A DNA stretch of 10,500 nt. It comes from Veillonella sp. Lineage in GTDB: Bacteria; Bacillota; Negativicutes; Veillonellales; Veillonellaceae. Below the pieces are notes generated by a model. That model searched no databases, was not told where the DNA came from, and saw only the letters and a program-made list of their open reading frames with translations. This document shows, one piece after another, positions 7,019 to 10,500 of this stretch. Location: contig DXZL01000046.1 of NCBI GenBank assembly GCA_019419725.1, positions 1-10,500 on the forward strand, written 5' to 3'. Position 1 is the first letter of the stretch. The number at the start of each line of letters is the position of its first letter. A program made the translations under genes and the position numbers.

Positions 7019-7606
7019 ATGCAACAGGCAGGTACTATTATGATGAATTCAATTGACCATATCATTGGATATCATTGTGCACCGGCAATTCGAGGTATTA
7101 AGCTTTCGAATTTGGTTTCTATTCCACGGGACATGAATGAACAAATCCAATTTGTATTGACAGAATATAATAAAGAGTTCAATGAAAAAGGATTGTTCTT
7201 CTTTGAATTATGTCGCTGTAAAGTGCGTAGACTGTTATTGGTATTCCGCGAGAAGCAATTACGAGACTATGTACGGCAACCTGCAGTGATGACATTTTTG
7301 AAAGCCTACGGTTATCATGATCGCATGAGCATTATGGAGATGCTTGAGCATTTAAGATACCGTATGGAAGCGAGTGTTGATTTTCCACATGAAATCGGCG
7401 TATTTCTAGGTTATCCATTAAAAGATGTGAAATGCTTCATTTCTCTTCGTGGCAATGGATATCATATGTGTGGAGAGTGGAAAGTATACCATGATGTGGT
7501 AAACGCACAGCGCTCTTTCTTATGTTACAAAGCATGTCGTGATTTTTGTCAAACTCAATTGATGTTGGGAAAAACATTTAGTTCATTGGTCGCAAGAACG
7601 GCCTAG
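7019..7606 (+). CDS. DUF3793 family protein
   Basis: A cytoplasmic protein with no known function that I assign to DUF3793 from memory of its conserved segments: HCAPAIRGIKLSNLVS near the N terminus, CRCKVRRLLLVFRE in the middle, and FPHEIGVFLGYPLKDVKCFI plus GEWKVYHDVVNAQRSFLCYKACRDFC at the C terminus. Several cysteines are present, including CRC and two near the end, and it has no signal peptide or membrane helix. Start: the frame is open from GTG 6977, but that codon abuts the -10 hexamer. ATG 7019 (195 aa) follows AGGGGA at 7001-7006 with a rather long 12-base gap. ATG 7040 (188 aa), behind AGGT at 7030-7033, is the main alternative. The flavodoxin gene follows ten bases later with its Shine-Dalgarno overlapping this stop, so the two are co-translated. 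This pairing suggests a role in flavodoxin-linked redox or iron-limited metabolism, by inference only. Confidence 0.85.
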   Translation: MQQAGTIMMNSIDHIIGYHCAPAIRGIKLSNLVSIPRDMNEQIQFVLTEYNKEFNEKGLFFFELCRCKVRRLLLVFREKQLRDYVRQPAVMTFLKAYGYHDRMSIMEMLEHLRYRMEASVDFPHEIGVFLGYPLKDVKCFISLRGNGYHMCGEWKVYHDVVNAQRSFLCYKACRDFCQTQLMLGKTFSSLVARTA

Positions 7607-7611
7607 GAGGT
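7605..7611 (+). promoter_or_regulatory. Ribosome binding site of flavodoxin overlapping the DUF3793 stop
   Basis: AGGAGGT begins inside the TAG stop codon (7604-7606) of the preceding gene and lies five bases before ATG 7617. Ribosomes ending on the first gene would be placed at the second start. Confidence 0.8.
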
Positions 7612-7616
7612 ACAAG

Positions 7617-8036
7617 ATGATTGGTGTAATTTTTTGGTCCGGTACAGGCAATACAGAAAAAATGGCTTATGAAGTAGCTGAAGGTATTAAGGCTGCAGGT
7701 CAAGAAGTTGAAGTAAAATCTGTTTCTGAAGTATCCGTAGATGACGCAGCAGCTTACGAAAAACTAGCTCTTGGCTGCGCTGACATGGGTGCAGAACAAT
7801 TAGAAGAAGGCGAATTTGAACCATTCTATACAGAATTAGAAGCTAAATTGGGTGGTAAAAAAGTAGCAATCTTTGGCTCCTATGGTTGGGGTGGTACTTG
7901 GTTAGAAGACTGGGGCACTCGTATTAAAGATGCTGGTGGCGAATTAGTAGCTGATGGCGTAGCACTTTTAGGTGAACCTGATGATGATGGTAAAGCTCAA
8001 TGCCAAGAATTAGGTAAAACTTTAGCGAACGCATAG
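7617..8036 (+). CDS. Short-chain flavodoxin (Megasphaera type)
   Basis: A small FMN-binding electron carrier of the cytoplasm that replaces ferredoxin in low-potential electron transfer. The 139-residue length matches short-chain flavodoxins. The phosphate loop is SGTGNTE (residues 8-14). The second FMN loop is LGCADMGAEQLEE (52-64), with Met57-Gly58, and the third is GSYGWGGTWLEDW (87-99), with Trp91. Trp7 and Trp91 occupy the positions of the FMN-contacting tryptophans of Megasphaera elsdenii flavodoxin as I recall it; that protein has LGCPAMG where this one has LGCADMG. The chain is strongly acidic, as is usual for the class. It is the second gene of the DUF3793 operon and ends at a strong terminator. 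The Fur-like sites upstream suggest induction when iron is scarce. Confidence 0.95.
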   Translation: MIGVIFWSGTGNTEKMAYEVAEGIKAAGQEVEVKSVSEVSVDDAAAYEKLALGCADMGAEQLEEGEFEPFYTELEAKLGGKKVAIFGSYGWGGTWLEDWGTRIKDAGGELVADGVALLGEPDDDGKAQCQELGKTLANA

Positions 8037-8081
8037 TTTACTCTTAACCATTAACATAAATCCTAACAGATAACAGTATAT

Positions 8082-8122
8082 AAAGGCTGTAATAACGATA
8101 TGTCGTTATTACAGCCTTTTTT
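8082..8122 (+). terminator. Strong Rho-independent terminator after flavodoxin
   Basis: A 17-pair uninterrupted stem (8082-8098 with 8103-8119) closes a TATG tetraloop and runs into a T-tract ending at 8122. This is the longest perfect stem-loop terminator in the window. Confidence 0.92.
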
Positions 8123-8351
8123 GTATGCAATAAGAAGATTATAGACAATTACTATGTATATAGACGTAACTTTTTGGTAGTTATGAATGTAGGAGTATTT
8201 ATAAAAAATATATATGCATAATGACATAGCAGATTGAATTAATACATATAAAAATATAGATATACATTGATTTTTATAGAGTTTGAATAGATTTAATTAT
8301 ATAGATGTGATAGCACAAAGGTCATCAAAATTTTTTATAACAATAAAATAA

Positions 8352-8367
8352 TGTGATAAAAATCATA
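8352..8367 (+). promoter_or_regulatory. CRP/FNR-family-like palindrome
   Basis: TGTGATAAAAATCATA has half-sites TGTGAT and ATCATA around AAAA, differing by one base from a perfect dyad and close to the CRP consensus TGTGA-N6-TCACA. Its centre is about 115 bases before the likely transcription start, farther than usual for activation. Confidence 0.35.
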
Positions 8368-8439
8368 GTGTTTATATGTGTTTATATCAGTACACGTATA
8401 TGGTTGAATAATTATTGATAACTTTAATGCATGATAGCA

Positions 8440-8468
8440 TTGCATTTTTGTATACATAGACCTATAAT
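8440..8468 (+). promoter_or_regulatory. Candidate promoter of the regulator-dpaL operon
   Basis: TTGCAT (8440-8445, three of six to consensus), 17 bases, then a perfect TATAAT (8463-8468). A weak -35 is what one expects of an activator-dependent promoter. The dyad AATGCA (8426-8431)/TGCATT (8441-8446) overlaps the -35 and could be an operator. The leader RNA would be about 130 bases. Confidence 0.5.
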
Positions 8469-8478
8469 TTAAGTAAGG

Positions 8479-8499
8479 AACCTAACAAAAAATTAGGTT
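8479..8499 (+). repeat. Inverted repeat (hairpin) at the 5' end of the operon leader
   Basis: AACCTAA (8479-8485) and TTAGGTT (8493-8499) flank a seven-base A-rich loop. It lies just after the predicted transcription start, so it could be an operator or a 5' stabilising hairpin. It has no T-run and is not a good terminator. Confidence 0.45.
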
Positions 8500-8606
8500 A
8501 ATACAAAATTAGTTAGAATTATTATCATAATGCTAATTATGTAAACGGACTGAAGTTATTTAGACCATAAAGACTAACCGATACCGATGAGAGGGAGGTT
8601 ATCTCA

Positions 8607-9239
8607 ATGAGTACATTGGAACGGCTAAAAGTTATAGCCCATGGATTGGCCATACAATTCGGACCATCTTGTGAAGTGCTGATACATGACTTACAAGGTG
8701 ATCTTGATACATCGCTTGTATATATAGAAAATGGTACGATAACGAATCGCCATGTTGGGGATGGTCCATCACATGTAGTTTTAGATGTACTCAACTATGA
8801 TGATGGTAGTGAAGGTAGATTTGGGTATCTAACAAAAACTAAGGATGGACGGATATTAAAATCCTCTACCATGTATATCCGTGATGATAATGGCAATGTT
8901 GCATACCTATTAGGAATTAATCAGGATATCACAGAGTTTGTTATGATGCATCGATCACTTGAAAGTCTTATAGGAATAGGCCAAGCTGAGACTGGCACTG
9001 TTGAAAAAATTACTACAAGTGTATCGGAGTTATTAGATGATTTACTACTAGAAGCAGAACGGTTAGTTGGTAAACCTGGACCACTCATGAATAAAGTAGA
9101 ACGGTTAAAAGCTATTAGCTACTTAAATGAAAAAGGGGCTTTTCTTATCTCTAAATCTTCAGAAAAGATTGCAGAGTATTTCAATATTTCTAAGTTTACT
9201 CTTTATAGTGATTTAAATACTGTAAAGGAAGAATCCTAG
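8607..9239 (+). CDS. YheO-type PAS/HTH transcriptional regulator
   Basis: A 210-residue DNA-binding regulator of the YheO-like family. The N-terminal half (about 5-115) is the PAS_6-type sensor: FGPSCEVLIHDLQ, then IENGTITNRHVGDGPS and the closing strand MYIRDDNGNVAYLLGINQDIT. After a linker (about 120-160) comes a C-terminal helix-turn-helix (about 163-207), KVERLKAISYLNEKGAF followed by KIAEYFNISKFTLYSDLN, matching the HTH_22 type. Members of this family, for example DauR of the D-arginine system of Pseudomonas, control amino-acid catabolic genes. The overlap with dpaL suggests that it senses diaminopropionate or a related amino acid, by inference. GGGAGGT at 8593-8599 fixes the ATG. The stop lies inside the Shine-Dalgarno of dpaL, nine bases before its start, so the two are co-expressed and autoregulation is likely. 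Confidence 0.9.
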   Translation: MSTLERLKVIAHGLAIQFGPSCEVLIHDLQGDLDTSLVYIENGTITNRHVGDGPSHVVLDVLNYDDGSEGRFGYLTKTKDGRILKSSTMYIRDDNGNVAYLLGINQDITEFVMMHRSLESLIGIGQAETGTVEKITTSVSELLDDLLLEAERLVGKPGPLMNKVERLKAISYLNEKGAFLISKSSEKIAEYFNISKFTLYSDLNTVKEES

Positions 9240-9248
9240 GAGGCAAAT

Positions 9249-10460
9249 ATGGACCGAATTCAGTGGAAACGTAATACGATGGCACCATCTAGTGACAAGT
9301 TCTTGTCCGTTATGGATGTTAGAGAAATTAAGAAAGCAAAAGCGTTTCATGAAAGTTTTCCACAATATAGTGTAACTCCACTAGTATCGCTAGAAAAATT
9401 AGCAGATTATATCGGTGTTAATTCTCTCTTTGTAAAAGATGAATCTTACCGCTTTGGCCTAAATGCCTTTAAAGTATTAGGCGGCTCTTATGCAATGGCA
9501 AAATATGTAGCTCAACAAACGGGTAAAAATGTTGAAGATGTACCATATGATGTGTTAACTTCTCCACAATTAAAAGATGAATTCGGACAAGCTACATTCT
9601 TTACAGCTACTGATGGTAACCACGGTCGAGGCGTAGCTTGGGCTGCTAATAAATTAGGTCAAAAAGCTGTAGTATTCATGCCTAAAGGCTCTACAGAATA
9701 TCGTAGAAAACAAATTGAAAATGAAGGTGCTACCGTAACAATCGAAGAATTTAACTACGATGAATGTGTACGGTTAGCAACTAAAAAATCTAAAGAAGTT
9801 CCAAATGGTGTTGTAGTTCAAGATACAGCATGGGAAGGTTATGAAGAAATTCCAAACTGGATCATGCAAGGTTATGGCACAATGGCTATGGAAACGGCAG
9901 ATCAGTTAGAAGCTGAAAGTTGTAAAGTTCCAACTCATGTATTTGTACAAGCTGGTGTAGGTTCCCTGGCAGGTGCTGTAGTAGGTTATTTCACTAACTT
10001 ATACAGCAATGCAGCTAAGAAACCTAAATTAGTGGTTGTAGAAGCTGAAGCAGCGGCTTGCTTATATAAAGGGGCTGTAGCTGATGATGGTAATCCTCGT
10101 ATCGTTGAGGGTGATTTAGAAACCATCATGGCTGGGCTTGCATGTGGCGAACCAAATACAGTTTCTTGGGACATCTTAAGAAACCATGCGGATGTATTCG
10201 TATCTGCTCCTGATTGGGTAGCAAGACTTGGGATGCGCGTTGGTGGTGCACCAATTAAAGGTGATACACCAATTACGACTGGTGAATCTGGTGCAGTTCC
10301 ACTAGGTCTTGTAACGGCAATTATGACAATGCCAGAATATGAAGACTTACGCAAGGAATTAGAATTAGATGCGTCTTCAAAGGTGCTCTGCTTCTCCACT
10401 GAAGGTGATACAGACCCTGAAAGATATAAAAACATTATGTGGTACGGTGAAGATCGTTAG
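9249..10460 (+). CDS. dpaL: Diaminopropionate ammonia-lyase
   Basis: A fold-type II PLP enzyme of the cytoplasm that splits 2,3-diaminopropionate (both isomers in E. coli YgeX) into pyruvate and two ammonia; D-serine is a side substrate. Its 403 residues match the family (about 400). The PLP lysine is Lys75 in RFGLNAFKVLGGSYA. Asp122 in TATDGNHGRGVAWAA and Asp191 in VVQDTAWEGYEEIP correspond to the two catalytic aspartates described for E. coli DPAL (Asp120 and Asp189). The cofactor phosphate loop is QAGVGSLAGAV (233-243), and GESGAVPLG appears near the C terminus. Threonine dehydratase and cysteine synthase relatives lack the NAFKxLGGSYA and QDTAWEGY motifs. AGGAGG (9238-9243) supports the ATG. 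It sits between a YheO-type regulator and another tightly spaced gene. In E. coli ygeX is followed by the peptidase-like gene ygeY, so a similar catabolic set is plausible. Confidence 0.95.
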   Translation: MDRIQWKRNTMAPSSDKFLSVMDVREIKKAKAFHESFPQYSVTPLVSLEKLADYIGVNSLFVKDESYRFGLNAFKVLGGSYAMAKYVAQQTGKNVEDVPYDVLTSPQLKDEFGQATFFTATDGNHGRGVAWAANKLGQKAVVFMPKGSTEYRRKQIENEGATVTIEEFNYDECVRLATKKSKEVPNGVVVQDTAWEGYEEIPNWIMQGYGTMAMETADQLEAESCKVPTHVFVQAGVGSLAGAVVGYFTNLYSNAAKKPKLVVVEAEAAACLYKGAVADDGNPRIVEGDLETIMAGLACGEPNTVSWDILRNHADVFVSAPDWVARLGMRVGGAPIKGDTPITTGESGAVPLGLVTAIMTMPEYEDLRKELELDASSKVLCFSTEGDTDPERYKNIMWYGEDR

Positions 10461-10472
10461 GAGGCATTAATT

Positions 10473-10500
10473 ATGGATTTACAAGCAATTAAACAAGCAG
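10473..10500 (+). CDS. Third gene of the dpaL operon, 3' end outside the window
   Basis: Only nine full codons (MDLQAIKQA) are visible, open to the window edge. The start ATG follows AGGAGG (10459-10464) with an eight-base gap, and that site overlaps the dpaL stop codon, as at the previous junction. By analogy with ygeX-ygeY clusters it may encode the M20-peptidase-like YgeY or another catabolic enzyme, but nine residues cannot decide this. Confidence 0.7.

Larger units (their letters stand above)
8123..8606 (+). other. Long AT-rich non-coding leader region before the PAS/HTH regulator gene
   Basis: No convincing gene is seen in these 484 bases; the only short frames lack ribosome binding sites. 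The region holds a CRP/FNR-family-like palindrome (8352-8367), a shorter TGTG-N4-CACA dyad (8306-8317), a tandem 10-base repeat GTGTTTATAT (8368-8387), a dyad AATGCA-N9-TGCATT (8426-8446) overlapping the likely -35, a TATAAT -10 (8463-8468), a hairpin AACCTAA/TTAGGTT (8479-8499) and a Fur-like site (8513-8527). The density of dyads suggests a regulated promoter and leader, not a lost gene. I recognise no known riboswitch. Confidence 0.5.

Noticed and set aside
8177..8215. Twelve-codon open frame beginning near 8182 in the intergenic region
   Set aside because: No proper ribosome binding site, no hydrophobic or other distinctive character, very AT-rich.
8247..8278. Inverted repeat TATAAAAAT / ATTTTTATA
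   Set aside because: Made only of A and T in a very AT-rich region; chance is a sufficient explanation.
8575..8601. Hairpin TAACC/GGTTA hiding the Shine-Dalgarno of the regulator gene
   Set aside because: Only five pairs with a 17-base loop, too weak to claim a translational switch.
8123..8606. Riboswitch or T-box in the long leader of the regulator-dpaL operon
   Set aside because: No T-box motif, no known riboswitch core and no terminator hairpin before the start codon could be found by eye.
9986..10435. 149-codon open frame on the minus strand inside dpaL
   Set aside because: Antisense to conserved dpaL codons, low-complexity Ser/Ala-rich translation, no start signals.

Overview
The window is low-GC bacterial DNA with every real gene on the plus strand. 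It looks like Veillonella or a close relative in the Negativicutes. The best evidence is the flavodoxin at 7617-8036, whose length (139 aa) and FMN-loop residues (Trp7, Met57, Trp91) closely resemble the Megasphaera elsdenii protein as I remember it. AT-rich intergenic DNA, strong AGGAGG ribosome binding sites and sigma-A-type promoters also fit. The genus is inferred from recall, not from a search.

Layout. 1-1409 is the 3' part of threonine synthase (thrC), closed by a strong hairpin. 1554-2441 is a ten-helix EamA/DMT transporter, again with its own terminator. 2698-3165 is the mechanosensitive channel mscL with an unusual CxxC...CxxC tail; it has the best promoter in the window (TTGACA-17-TATGAT) and ends in a 32-bp perfect palindrome. 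3337-4386 is a D-isomer 2-hydroxyacid dehydrogenase, followed without a visible terminator by glutaminyl-tRNA synthetase (glnS), whose start I move to a TTG at 4469. 6282-6917 encodes a secreted, cysteine-free protein of unknown function.

Two small operons follow. The first (7019-8036) pairs a DUF3793 protein with the flavodoxin. Its promoter region carries three sequences resembling the 7-1-7 Fur box, which suggests an iron-limitation operon. The second starts after about 480 bases of AT-rich non-coding DNA (8123-8606). It encodes a YheO-type PAS/HTH regulator, diaminopropionate ammonia-lyase (dpaL) and a third gene of which only nine codons are visible. This looks like a regulated amino-acid catabolic operon feeding pyruvate and ammonia into metabolism. 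At all three junctions inside these two operons the stop codon TAG lies inside the next gene's Shine-Dalgarno sequence (TAGGAGG), suggesting translational coupling.

Most of the window is ordinary housekeeping sequence. The points that deserve a second look are the Fur-like cluster before DUF3793-flavodoxin, the DUF3793 protein itself, the zinc-ribbon-like tail on MscL, and the dyads in the long leader of the dpaL operon. I saw no mobile element, CRISPR array, tRNA or rRNA.
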